Assembly: GCA_964593555.1 (NCBI GenBank) | Contig: CAZQIC010000084.1 | Span: 1 to 20,456, forward strand | DNA: 20,456 nt | Source: CAZQIC01 sp964593555 | GTDB taxonomy: Bacteria; Bacteroidota; Bacteroidia; JAFLBG01 | Direction of reading: 5' to 3' | Shown here: positions 5,437 to 12,846 of the stretch, piece by piece | Position numbering within the stretch: the first letter of the stretch is position 1 | Layout: each line of letters starts with the position of its first letter | Notes under the pieces: model-generated | What the model saw: the letters and a program-made list of their open reading frames with translations, nothing else | Told to the model about the DNA's origin: nothing | Database searches by the model: none | Translations under genes and position numbers: made by a program

Positions 5437-7283
5437 GCAACGGCTCCTTCTTCGATGAGATCTTTTTCCACCCGTAAATTCTCAATTATAAACTCTTGTC
5501 TTTCCGGTGTGTTTTTACCCATGTAATAACTCAACACATCATTGATGGTACTTTCCCTGCCAATGATAACAGGCTCCAGGCGCATATCCTTTCCAATAAA
5601 ATTTTTGAACTCATCAGGTGATATTTCACCAAGACCCTTAAATCGTGTGATCTCTGGTTTAACTCCCAGTTTTTTCATCGCAGCTTTTCTTTCGTCTTCG
5701 GAGTAACAATAAATAGTTTCTTTTTTATTTCTTACCCTGAACAATGGTGTTTGCAGAATATAAAGATGTCCGTTCTTTACTATATCAGGAAAGAATTGCA
5801 GGAAGAATGTCATTAACAATAAACGAATATGCATTCCATCCACATCAGCATCGGTAGCTAATACTACTTGATTATAGCGTAGGTTATCTATCCCCTCTTC
5901 AATGTCCAATGCAGATTGTAATAAATTAAATTCTTCGTTCTCATAAACTATTTTTTTTGTGAGGCCGAAAACATTCAATGGTTTTCCTTTTAAACTAAAT
6001 ACTGCCTGCACATTCACATCTCTTACTTTTGTAATAGAACCACTTGCAGAATCTCCCTCACAAATAAAAAGTGTTGTACCTAAGCGACGATCATCGTTTG
6101 AATTGTAATGCACCCTGCAGTCGCGTAATTTTTTATTATGTAATGATGCTTTCTTCGCTCTTTCACGCGCTAACTTTTGAATGCCCGACAACTCCTTACG
6201 TTCGCGCTCACTTTGTAATATCTTACTTAATAAAACTTCTGAAACCTGTGGATTTTTATGCAGATAATTATCCAACTCCTGCTTTAAAAAGTCGAGTACA
6301 AAAGTTTTTACAGAAGGTCCTTTAGGACCCATATCATTGGAGCCTAATTTGGTTTTTGTCTGTGACTCAAAAACGGGTTCAATAACTTTTATACTTATTG
6401 CCGCAATAATAGAAGCACGAATATCAATAACATCAAAATCTTTTTTATAAAAATCGCGCACCACTTTTACCAATGCCTCACGAAATGCGAGCTGATGTGT
6501 TCCACCCTGAGTTGTATGCGCACCATTTACGAAAGAATAATATTCTTCGCCGTATTGGTTATCGGCATGCGTCATGGCAACTTCAATATCCTCGCCTTTT
6601 ATATGGATGGGAGCATAAACTACTTCGCCGCTCAGGTTTTGATTTAACAGGTCAAGTAATCCGTTTTCGGAATAAAATTCTTTCCCGTTAAAAACTATTG
6701 TTAAACCTGTATTGAGGTAAGCATAATTCCAAAGCATACGCTCCACATATTCCGTTCTGTAATGGAACTTAGGGAACATAACTTCATCCGGAATAAAGGA
6801 GATCGCTGTTCCTTCTTCTTCGTCAGATTTAACAGGCTTGTCATCCTTTTTTAAATTACCACTTTTGAATTCAGCGATCTTCGTTTTTCCTTCTCGTACC
6901 GACTGAACTTTGAAATAAGAAGAAAGTGCATTCACTGCTTTTGTACCCACACCATTCAAGCCCACTGATTTCTTAAATGCTTCAGAATCGTATTTAGCAC
7001 CTGTGTTAATTTTAGAAACACAATCAATCACTTTACCCAATGGAATACCACGGCCAAAATCGCGCACCGAAACTGTTTTATCTGTAATGGCTATTTCAAT
7101 TTTTTTACCATGCCCCATTACAAATTCATCGATACTGTTATCGACCACCTCTTTCAAAAGAATATAAATACCATCATCCTGCGATGCACCATCACCCAGT
7201 TTACCAATGTACATCCCCGGACGTAAACGAATATGATCTTTCCAATCGAGGGATTTAATACTGTCTTCGTTATACTTTGCCAT
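5433..7283 (-). CDS. parE: DNA topoisomerase IV subunit B (ParE), 616 aa
   Basis: ParE is the ATPase subunit of topoisomerase IV and drives strand passage with ParC. The GHKL ATPase motifs are present: Glu45 and Asn49 in LLKEVVDNSIDE, DFGRGIP (75-81) and GLNGVG (108-113). The transducer lysine loop is QTKTKLG (308-314). The Toprim domain has EGDSASG (409-415) and DADVDGMHI (478-486), the Mg2+-binding residues for cleavage with ParC. The C-terminus (RFKGLGEISPDEF, then MRLEPV) is the usual ParE/GyrB tail. The length of 616 aa and lack of the long GyrB insertion fit ParE. The ATG at 7283 begins MAKYNEDSIKSLDWKDHIRL, the expected family start. Downstream, the META-like gene overlaps by 4 nt and parC follows, so the three are probably co-transcribed. 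Confidence 0.95.
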   Translation of the reverse strand: MAKYNEDSIKSLDWKDHIRLRPGMYIGKLGDGASQDDGIYILLKEVVDNSIDEFVMGHGKKIEIAITDKTVSVRDFGRGIPLGKVIDCVSKINTGAKYDSEAFKKSVGLNGVGTKAVNALSSYFKVQSVREGKTKIAEFKSGNLKKDDKPVKSDEEEGTAISFIPDEVMFPKFHYRTEYVERMLWNYAYLNTGLTIVFNGKEFYSENGLLDLLNQNLSGEVVYAPIHIKGEDIEVAMTHADNQYGEEYYSFVNGAHTTQGGTHQLAFREALVKVVRDFYKKDFDVIDIRASIIAAISIKVIEPVFESQTKTKLGSNDMGPKGPSVKTFVLDFLKQELDNYLHKNPQVSEVLLSKILQSERERKELSGIQKLARERAKKASLHNKKLRDCRVHYNSNDDRRLGTTLFICEGDSASGSITKVRDVNVQAVFSLKGKPLNVFGLTKKIVYENEEFNLLQSALDIEEGIDNLRYNQVVLATDADVDGMHIRLLLMTFFLQFFPDIVKNGHLYILQTPLFRVRNKKETIYCYSEDERKAAMKKLGVKPEITRFKGLGEISPDEFKNFIGKDMRLEPVIIGRESTINDVLSYYMGKNTPERQEFIIENLRVEKDLIEEGAVA

Positions 7284-7290
7284 CTTTTTT

Positions 7291-7338
7291 AGTATTGAGT
7301 ATTAGTATTGAGTCGTTAGTACTGAGTTATTAGTTCCA
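7291..7338 (-). repeat. Heptanucleotide array (AGTNNTN x 7) upstream of parE
   Basis: Seven units begin with AGT: AGTATTG, AGTATT (6 nt), AGTATTG, AGTCGTT, AGTACTG, AGTTATT, AGTTCCA. All but one are 7 nt. The array ends 7 nt before the parE start codon on the minus strand, so it forms the parE 5' leader. A weaker 7-nt pattern (TCGTAAT, TCGTAAA) lies at 7551-7574 on the far side of the small membrane gene. Confidence 0.6.
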
Positions 7339-7353
7339 GGCTATAATTAATAT

Positions 7354-7533
7354 TCATTCAAGCAGCCATCTAAATCCAACCACAAGAATAAATAAAATAA
7401 CCAAATACATTACCACCCAAAGAATTACAGTAAATATTATAATGAAAATCCAATTTGAAACTAATTTTCTACTTATTAAAAAAGCAATTACAATTAAAAC
7501 TAAATGAAATCCAATGAACCATAAATCACCCAT
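7354..7533 (-). CDS. Small two-helix membrane protein, 59 aa, hypothetical
   Basis: A minus-strand frame from ATG (7531-7533) to TGA (7354-7356) encodes MGDLWFIGFHLVLIVIAFLI, a short basic turn (SRKLVSN), a second hydrophobic helix of about 25 residues, and the tail GFRWLLE. The two helices and polar loop are what a real small membrane protein would show. It lies in the 292-nt space between ychF and parE, in the same direction, bracketed by heptanucleotide repeats. I do not recognise a family. It is short enough to be missed by automated length cut-offs. Confidence 0.5.
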   Translation of the reverse strand: MGDLWFIGFHLVLIVIAFLISRKLVSNWIFIIIFTVILWVVMYLVILFILVVGFRWLLE

Positions 7534-7575
7534 CCTAAATTAGATACGATTCGTACTCATTCGTAATTCGTAAAC

Positions 7576-8670
7576 TTATACATTAAACTTAAAATGCATC
7601 ACATCTCCATCTCCAACAACATATTCTTTTCCTTCTATTGCTAACTTACCTACTTCGCGACAAGCTCCTTCGGATTTATATTGGAGAAAGTCATTATACT
7701 TAATTACTTCCGCTTTAATAAATCCTCTCTCAAAATCGGTGTGTATCACACCCGCTGCCTGAGGCGCTGTCATTCCTTTGTGAATAGTCCATGCACGAAC
7801 TTCTTTTACACCTGCTGTAAAATAGGTATACAAACTAAGCAAGCGGTATGCGGCATGAATCAATTTATTTACCCCTGGTTCCGCCAGCCCCATATCATTT
7901 AAAAAACTTTTGCGGTCCTCGTAACTTTCTAATTGCGCTATATCAGCTTCAATAGCAGCCGCGATAACTACCACTTCAGCGTTTTCATCTTTCACCGCTT
8001 CTTTCACTGCATCAACATATTTGTTACCCGTTTTCACAGAGCCTTCATCCACATTACAAACATACATTACGGGTTTAGATGTAAGCAAATGAATATCGGC
8101 AACATGAATTTTATCTTCTTCTTTCACCTGAACCGAACGAGCAGATTTTCCGGATTCTAAATGCGTTTTATAAATCATCAGCGTATCGAATGCTTTTTTC
8201 GCATCCTTATCAGTTTTTGCTAATTTTTCAACTTTGGGAATTTTTTTGAGAACAGACTCCAGATCTTTCAGCTGAAGTTCAATATCAATAACTTCCTTAT
8301 CACGAACAGGATTCACAGAACCATCAACGTGAATAATGTTAGGATCATCAAAACATCTTAACACATGCACAATAGCGTCCGTCTCACGGATATTCCCCAA
8401 AAACTGGTTACCAAGCCCTTCCCCTTTGCTGGCGCCCTTTACAAGCCCTGCAATATCAACAATCTCCACTGTGGTAGGAACAACCTTCTCCGGCTTCACT
8501 AATTCCTCCAGCTTTGCAAGCCTGTCATCAGGCACTGTGATCACCCCTATATTAGGCTCAATGGTACAAAAAGGAAAATTCGCAGCCTGCGCTTTCGCAT
8601 TTGTTAAACAATTAAACAAGGTTGATTTACCAACGTTAGGCAAACCAACAATACCGCATTTTAATCCCAT
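7576..8670 (-). CDS. ychF: Redox-regulated ATPase YchF (Obg-like, TRAFAC GTPase fold), 364 aa
   Basis: YchF (OLA1 in eukaryotes) is a cytoplasmic P-loop NTPase of the Obg family that prefers ATP over GTP and binds ribosomes. The P-loop is GLPNVGKST (9-17), the switch II region is DIAGLVKGASKGEGLGNQFL (72-91), and the position of the GTPase specificity motif reads NVDE (206-209), as expected for an ATP-preferring YchF. The C-terminal TGS domain includes AWTIHKGMTAPQAAGVIHTD and FERGFIKAEVI, ending near YVVGDGDVMHFKFNV. The length of 364 matches the family (about 363). It lies upstream of the parE cluster but 292 nt away, so it is probably a separate unit. A possible Bacteroidota -7 element lies about 85 nt before the start. 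Confidence 0.96.
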   Translation of the reverse strand: MGLKCGIVGLPNVGKSTLFNCLTNAKAQAANFPFCTIEPNIGVITVPDDRLAKLEELVKPEKVVPTTVEIVDIAGLVKGASKGEGLGNQFLGNIRETDAIVHVLRCFDDPNIIHVDGSVNPVRDKEVIDIELQLKDLESVLKKIPKVEKLAKTDKDAKKAFDTLMIYKTHLESGKSARSVQVKEEDKIHVADIHLLTSKPVMYVCNVDEGSVKTGNKYVDAVKEAVKDENAEVVVIAAAIEADIAQLESYEDRKSFLNDMGLAEPGVNKLIHAAYRLLSLYTYFTAGVKEVRAWTIHKGMTAPQAAGVIHTDFERGFIKAEVIKYNDFLQYKSEGACREVGKLAIEGKEYVVGDGDVMHFKFNV

Positions 8671-8754
8671 ATTTCGACTATCTCAATATTTTTATTCAAA
8701 AAATCCAAAAGAAATCCACTCAAATCCCCAATGTATTTTCAGGATTTGAGACGG

Positions 8755-8762
8755 CAAATATA
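8755..8762 (-). promoter_or_regulatory. Possible -7 promoter element for ychF (TATATTTG)
   Basis: On the minus strand this reads TATATTTG, an exact match to the Bacteroidota -7 consensus TAnnTTTG, about 85 nt upstream of the ychF start. I do not see a clear TTG at the -33 position, so support is weak. Confidence 0.25.
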
Positions 8763-8964
8763 TTTACAATTCATCATTATAAAATACAGATAACTCCCTA
8801 AAAGGGCAGAGTTTTCAACATTTTATAGGGTTATTAACATAGAGCGCTTTTAGAAATCCTAATAATTTTATTTGTCATTGAAAATATATTCAAATCTGAT
8901 TTCCAATAATAAAAGGCATTTTGATTGTATTTTTTTTGAAATTGGAAATACATTAGAATAAAAA

Positions 8965-9798
8965 ATGAAAGCAATTTTACTCTACATACTTGTTGCACTT
9001 AGTCTGAATGCCACATCACAAAATTATTTAACTAACAGGCAGGTTTATGATTTTGACATTGGAGATATTCTTCAAACTAAATATACAACTGATTATATGG
9101 TTCATCCGGATCCGCCTCCAATTTATACCACCAAGACCATAATTAATAAGGTGATAAACGGTGATTCTATAACTTATCTGATTAACAATAATGATTATCA
9201 ACCGCCTGCCTGTGCGACTTGTTCTCCTACAATAAATGTATATACTACTACTCAAATAGTAACAGATCTCGATTCAGCTGTTTTTCATTACAATTTAACC
9301 ACTTGTTTTAGTAGATCTGATACCATGTTTTACAATGCCTGTAACGCAAAAGTATGGCAGTCATTCCCGGTTTTTGACACTGCCTGTTTTGAACCCACAA
9401 CAGAAACTAAACAATTTGTTACAGGAGCCGGAGGGCCCTATTTTAATCTTACATTAGGAAATTCACCAATGGGTGTTGTAAATACACAATATGAATTAAC
9501 ATACTATCAAAAGGGGAATACTACCTGCGGCACTTTTAACACAGTGGGTATTAACCAGGTCAAAAATGCAAGCCCCGTTATCAATGTTTATCCAAACCCA
9601 AGCAGCGGTCAAATAAAAATTGAGAGTGAAGAAAATTTTGTCTCCTTTAAGGCTTATGATATAATTGGAAAAGTATGCCAAAACGGAGTAGTAACCAACA
9701 ACATTATTGATATTTCAAAACTCATAGAAGGAACTTATTTTATTGCAGTCTATACAAGCAGAAATGATATGAAAGTTATTCGAGTTGAGAAAGAATAA
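8965..9798 (+). CDS. Secreted protein with T9SS type A C-terminal sorting domain, 277 aa
   Basis: The N-terminus MKAILLYILVALSLNATSQN is a signal peptide. The C-terminal 75 residues form a type A sorting domain: VINVYPNPSSGQIKIESE, then the AYDIIGKV block, IDISKLIEGTYFIAVYTS and a basic KVIRVEKE end. Proteins of this class cross the outer membrane by the type IX system (PorU/PorV-dependent) and are usually anchored at the surface. The middle of about 180 residues has a Cys cluster (CATCSPT) and several more Cys, but no family I recognise. The gene stands alone between a 294-nt upstream region and a strong terminator. Confidence 0.8.
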   Translation: MKAILLYILVALSLNATSQNYLTNRQVYDFDIGDILQTKYTTDYMVHPDPPPIYTTKTIINKVINGDSITYLINNNDYQPPACATCSPTINVYTTTQIVTDLDSAVFHYNLTTCFSRSDTMFYNACNAKVWQSFPVFDTACFEPTTETKQFVTGAGGPYFNLTLGNSPMGVVNTQYELTYYQKGNTTCGTFNTVGINQVKNASPVINVYPNPSSGQIKIESEENFVSFKAYDIIGKVCQNGVVTNNIIDISKLIEGTYFIAVYTSRNDMKVIRVEKE

Positions 9799-9820
9799 TC
9801 AATATTGTTCGTGCCTCTCA

Positions 9821-9847
9821 AAAGCCCTCGAATATTCGGGGGCTTTT
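9821..9847 (+). terminator. Intrinsic terminator after the T9SS cargo gene
   Basis: AAAGCCCTCGA and TCGGGGGCTTT form an 11-bp stem with one T-G wobble around an ATAT loop, followed directly by T residues. It lies 23 nt after the stop at 9798 and isolates this gene from the transketolase operon. Confidence 0.85.
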
Positions 9848-9984
9848 TGCTTCACTAATGTTTTCAACATTATTTGGAAGTTTATTAACAATAGAAATTC
9901 TTAGGTCTATTTAAATTACTTTTGAATTTAACTTCAAACCACACCCCAAAACCCTCAATGGAACAAGTATTAACCGCAGAGAAC

Positions 9985-9990
9985 AAGGAG
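9985..9990 (+). promoter_or_regulatory. Shine-Dalgarno-like AAGGAG deciding the transketolase N-half start
   Basis: AAGGAG lies 6 nt before the ATG at 9997. Shine-Dalgarno sequences are rare in this window, as in Bacteroidota generally. This one favours 9997 over the upstream in-frame ATGs at 9922 and 9958. Confidence 0.5.
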
Positions 9991-9996
9991 ACCCGT

Positions 9997-10845
9997 ATGA
10001 GCAACACCGAAAATTTAAAAAAAATCTGTACCCAGGTAAGACGTGATATTTTAAGAATGACGCATGGCTGCCAATCGGGGCATCCGGGTGGTTCTTTGGG
10101 ATGTGTCGAATATTTTGTTGCGTTGTATTTTGAAATAATGAAACACGATCCTAAAAATTTTACAATGGACGGTTTTAACGATGATCTTTTTTTCCTGTCG
10201 AACGGACATATTTCACCAGTATTATACAGCACCCTGGCACACAGTGGATATTTTGATAAAAAAGAATTAGGGACATTTCGTAAAATAAATTCAAGATTAC
10301 AAGGGCATCCTTCTACACACGCGCACCTTCCTGGTGTACGCATTGCATCTGGATCACTGGGGCAAGGACTGTCGGTTGCAATTGGTGCTGCACTTACAAA
10401 AAAATTAAATAAGGAAAACACATTAGTGTATTCTTTACATGGTGACGGTGAATTGCAGGAAGGCCAGATATGGGAAGCAGCAATGTTCGCCGCCGGCAAT
10501 AAAGTAGATAATTTGATTGCGACAGTTGACTGGAATGGAAGGCAAATTGATGGAGACACGGATAAAGTACTTCCATTGGGAGACCTCCCTGCTAAATGGC
10601 ACGCTTTTGGTTGGCATGTACTGGAAACAAGCAATGGCAATGATATTGAAGAGGTAATGAAGATGCTGAACGAGGCGAAACGCAATACCGGTAAAGGAAA
10701 ACCCGTTGTTATACTGATGAAGACCGAGATGGGACAAGGGGTAGACTTTATGATGGGTTCCCATAAATGGCATGGCGTTGCACCTAACAATGAGCAGCTT
10801 GAAAAAGCCCTTTCACAATTGCCTGAAACGCTTGGAGACTATTAA
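9997..10845 (+). CDS. Transketolase N-terminal subunit (thiamine pyrophosphate-binding half), 282 aa
   Basis: Transketolase moves two-carbon units between sugar phosphates in the pentose phosphate pathway. Here it is split, as in many Bacteroidota and Archaea, and this half binds thiamine diphosphate and Mg2+. From ATG 9997 the protein begins MSNTENLKKICTQVRRDILR. Key blocks are SGHPGGSLG (27-35), GHPSTHAHLPGV (103-114), and the cofactor motif GDGELQEGQIWEAA with the DWNGRQIDG continuation (149-185). The length from 9997 (282 aa) fits the family. The frame is open to 9922, but that 25-residue extension is not family-like. The stop TAA shares its last A with the ATG of the VWA gene (TAATG), and the C-terminal half lies 2 kb downstream. 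Confidence 0.93.
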   Translation: MSNTENLKKICTQVRRDILRMTHGCQSGHPGGSLGCVEYFVALYFEIMKHDPKNFTMDGFNDDLFFLSNGHISPVLYSTLAHSGYFDKKELGTFRKINSRLQGHPSTHAHLPGVRIASGSLGQGLSVAIGAALTKKLNKENTLVYSLHGDGELQEGQIWEAAMFAAGNKVDNLIATVDWNGRQIDGDTDKVLPLGDLPAKWHAFGWHVLETSNGNDIEEVMKMLNEAKRNTGKGKPVVILMKTEMGQGVDFMMGSHKWHGVAPNNEQLEKALSQLPETLGDY

Positions 10846-12425
10846 TGAAAAAGCTTGAAGTCAGAAGTCAGAAGTTAGAAGTTTGGGAGTTGGAAGTTGG
10901 AAGACAGAAGTTGGAAGACAGAAGCTCGAAGTCTTTCTTTCTCACTTGCGGCACTCTTTTTACTTCGCACGTCAAACTTCTAACTTCTTTCTTCGCGCTT
11001 CTCACTTCACGCTTCGTGCTGCTTACTTCGTGCTTCCTACTTCTGACTTCTAACTTACTGCTTTCCCAAAATAAACCCCGCAACACCGGCCCCACCCCTA
11101 CAACCCGTATCCTCTTTGTATTTGATGCATCCTACAGCATGTTCGGTCAATGGCAGACTGCGCAGAAAATGGATAAAGCAAAAGAGCTGCTCACTAATTT
11201 TTTGGATAGCCTTAAGAACATACAAAATCTCGAACTGGCTTTCAGAGCATACGGACATCAATCGCCTCTTAATCCCATTGGTGGATATGGCCCAAACAAA
11301 GAACCCAGGGATTGCCAGGATACAAAACTCGAAGTACCTTTTGCTCCGGCAAATGCATCTGTACCCAAAATAAAACAACGATTAAAAAGTATAGTTCCCA
11401 GAGGCACCACTCCGATTGCTTATTCCCTGGAGCAGTGTGCCGAAGACTTCACACCTTGTTCCAATTGCAGAAACATAGTGATCTTAATAACTGATGGTAT
11501 AGAAGAATGTGATGGAGATCCCTGCGCTGTTTCACTTGCATTGCAAAGAAAAGGAATTATCCTAAGGCCATTTGTAATTGGCATTGGACTTGACTTGAGT
11601 TACATAAGCGCATTTGGATGTATTGGAAAATTTTATAATGTTTCCAACGAAGTGGATTTTACCACCGTAATGAATGTTGTTATTTCACAAGCGTTGAATA
11701 ACACAACTACACAAGTGAATTTATTGGACAAGTCGGGTTATCCCACAGAAACTGATGTTAACATGACTTTTTATGACCAATTCTCGGGCGGAATAAAATA
11801 CAATTACATACATACAATGAATAATCGTGGTAACCCGGATACTATTGTTATTGATCCGATCGGGACTTACAAAATGGTGGTGCATACAATTCCTCCTGTA
11901 GAAAAACAAAACATTACGATCACCGCTGGAAAACACAACATCATTGCGGTTGATGCACCACAGGGATTTCTCGATCTTAAAACAAGCGGGACAAACAATT
12001 ATAAATCACTTCAGTGCATTGTAAGACAAGGTGGAAAAATGAACACGCTAAACGTTCAGGAATTTGGACAAACAGAAAAATACATTACAGGAAAATATGA
12101 CCTGGAAATATTAACACTGCCACGTATAAATCTTTCGGATGTAACAGTCTCGCAAAGCAAAACAACAGCCATTGAAATACCTCAAGCAGGGATGCTTTCC
12201 TTAAATAAAGGATCGGAAGGAAAAGGAAGTGTTTTTGTAGAAGATAAAAATAAATTGGTTTGGGTTTGTAACTTAAAGGATAAATTGACACAGGAAAATA
12301 TAGTATTGCAGCCCGGTAATTACAGGATCGAGTTCCGGCCCACAAGTGCAAAAGAATCTATTTATACTATAGAGAAAAAATTTAAGATAGAGTCGGGATC
12401 AACTAACGTAATTAAATTGTATTAA
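10845..12425 (+). CDS. Secreted von Willebrand factor type A domain protein, 526 aa
   Basis: The VWA domain begins at about residue 88 (RILFVFDASYSMFGQWQ). The metal-ion-dependent adhesion site is complete: DxSxS at 94-98, Thr188 in RGTTPIAYS, and Asp217 in ITDGIEECDGD. A second half of about 250 residues is beta-rich. VWA domains bind protein partners through a metal ion. Residues 1-75 are odd: 1-29 (KLEVRSQKLEVWELEVGRQK) are charged, and 44-74 are heptads of LLTSxFx, giving a long hydrophobic core that ends in LLLSQ|NKPR like a Bacteroidota signal peptide. Both parts are encoded by a tandem heptanucleotide repeat in opposite orientations. No other ATG in this frame precedes the VWA domain. 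The start overlaps the transketolase N-half stop (TAATG), so translation is probably coupled. The DUF2007-like gene follows 1 nt after the stop. Confidence 0.85.
   Translation: MKKLEVRSQKLEVWELEVGRQKLEDRSSKSFFLTCGTLFTSHVKLLTSFFALLTSRFVLLTSCFLLLTSNLLLSQNKPRNTGPTPTTRILFVFDASYSMFGQWQTAQKMDKAKELLTNFLDSLKNIQNLELAFRAYGHQSPLNPIGGYGPNKEPRDCQDTKLEVPFAPANASVPKIKQRLKSIVPRGTTPIAYSLEQCAEDFTPCSNCRNIVILITDGIEECDGDPCAVSLALQRKGIILRPFVIGIGLDLSYISAFGCIGKFYNVSNEVDFTTVMNVVISQALNNTTTQVNLLDKSGYPTETDVNMTFYDQFSGGIKYNYIHTMNNRGNPDTIVIDPIGTYKMVVHTIPPVEKQNITITAGKHNIIAVDAPQGFLDLKTSGTNNYKSLQCIVRQGGKMNTLNVQEFGQTEKYITGKYDLEILTLPRINLSDVTVSQSKTTAIEIPQAGMLSLNKGSEGKGSVFVEDKNKLVWVCNLKDKLTQENIVLQPGNYRIEFRPTSAKESIYTIEKKFKIESGSTNVIKLY
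10857..10934 (+). repeat. Heptanucleotide array GAAGNNN, about 11 units (left arm of inverted repeat)
   Basis: Units are GAAGTCA x2, GAAGTTA, GAAGTTT, one degenerate 8-nt unit, GAAGTTG, GAAGACA, GAAGTTG, GAAGACA, GAAGCTC and GAAGTCT. The period is 7 nt, with one 1-nt shift. It encodes the charged start of the VWA protein (heptads KLEVRSQ/KLEVGRQ). Confidence 0.85.
10971..11057 (-). repeat. Heptanucleotide array NNNCTTC, about 12 units (right arm, inverted)
   Basis: Units such as TAACTTC, TTTCTTC, GCGCTTC, TCACTTC, ACGCTTC, GTGCTGC, TTACTTC, GTGCTTC, CTACTTC and TGACTTC repeat every 7 nt. This is the reverse complement of the GAAGNNN array at 10857-10934, so the two can fold into a long imperfect hairpin in the mRNA. 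It encodes the LLTSxFx heptads of the VWA signal peptide. Confidence 0.85.
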
Positions 12426-12426
12426 A

Positions 12427-12828
12427 TTGGCAGACGAAGTAAGTTTTGTAACAATAAAAGTTTTCGTCCATCCAAACGATTGCATAATTGCTAAGGCAAA
12501 ACTTGAGTCGGAAGGAATTCAATGCTTTGTCCTGAATGAAATAACAATTCAAGTAGACCCCTTACTCTCCAATGCCGTTGGAGGTGCAAAGCTCCAGGTT
12601 CATGAAGCAGATGCAAAAAGAGCGCTTGAAATATTAGAACAAGAGAGTGAACCTGAAATTGAGGATGAATACAAAGAGATGTTTAAAGACGACGCCGAAG
12701 AGATCGCATATCAGGCCGAACAAAAAATGTCAGAGGAGGATATGAAGAGAAAAATGAAGTGGGGTTGTATCTTAACAATAACTGTCTTTATTCTATTGAT
12801 CTGTTTTTATATAATTTCCACATCATAA
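12427..12828 (+). CDS. DUF2007-like putative signal-transducing protein with C-terminal membrane anchor, 133 aa
   Basis: The N-terminal 75 residues (MADEVSFVTIKVFVHPNDCI, then AKAKLESEGIQCFVLNE, and DPLLSNAVGGAKLQVHEAD) match DUF2007 proteins, a small ferredoxin-like fold related to PII-type regulators. In those, the IV/VGGVKLQV block and following DAxxALEIL helix are typical (here AKRALEILEQ). An acidic, helical linker (EPEIEDEYKEMFKDDAEE) leads to a basic stretch (MKRKMKW) and one membrane helix at about residues 111-130. The start is a TTG at 12427, one base after the VWA stop. It gives the expected MADE start and no ATG is available. The gene sits between VWA and the transketolase C-half. 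The molecular function of the family is not established. Confidence 0.75.
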   Translation: MADEVSFVTIKVFVHPNDCIIAKAKLESEGIQCFVLNEITIQVDPLLSNAVGGAKLQVHEADAKRALEILEQESEPEIEDEYKEMFKDDAEEIAYQAEQKMSEEDMKRKMKWGCILTITVFILLICFYIISTS

Positions 12829-12846
12829 AATTGAATATTTAAAAAT

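Noticed and set aside
9885..10790. 301-codon minus-strand open frame opposite the transketolase N-half
   Set aside because: It is antisense to a clear transketolase gene, is rich in Pro/Ser/Cys without domain pattern, and is a shadow of the real codons.
10857..11057. CRISPR array
   Set aside because: The repeats are contiguous 7-nt units without spacers and in two opposite arms, not 23-47-nt repeats with unique spacers.
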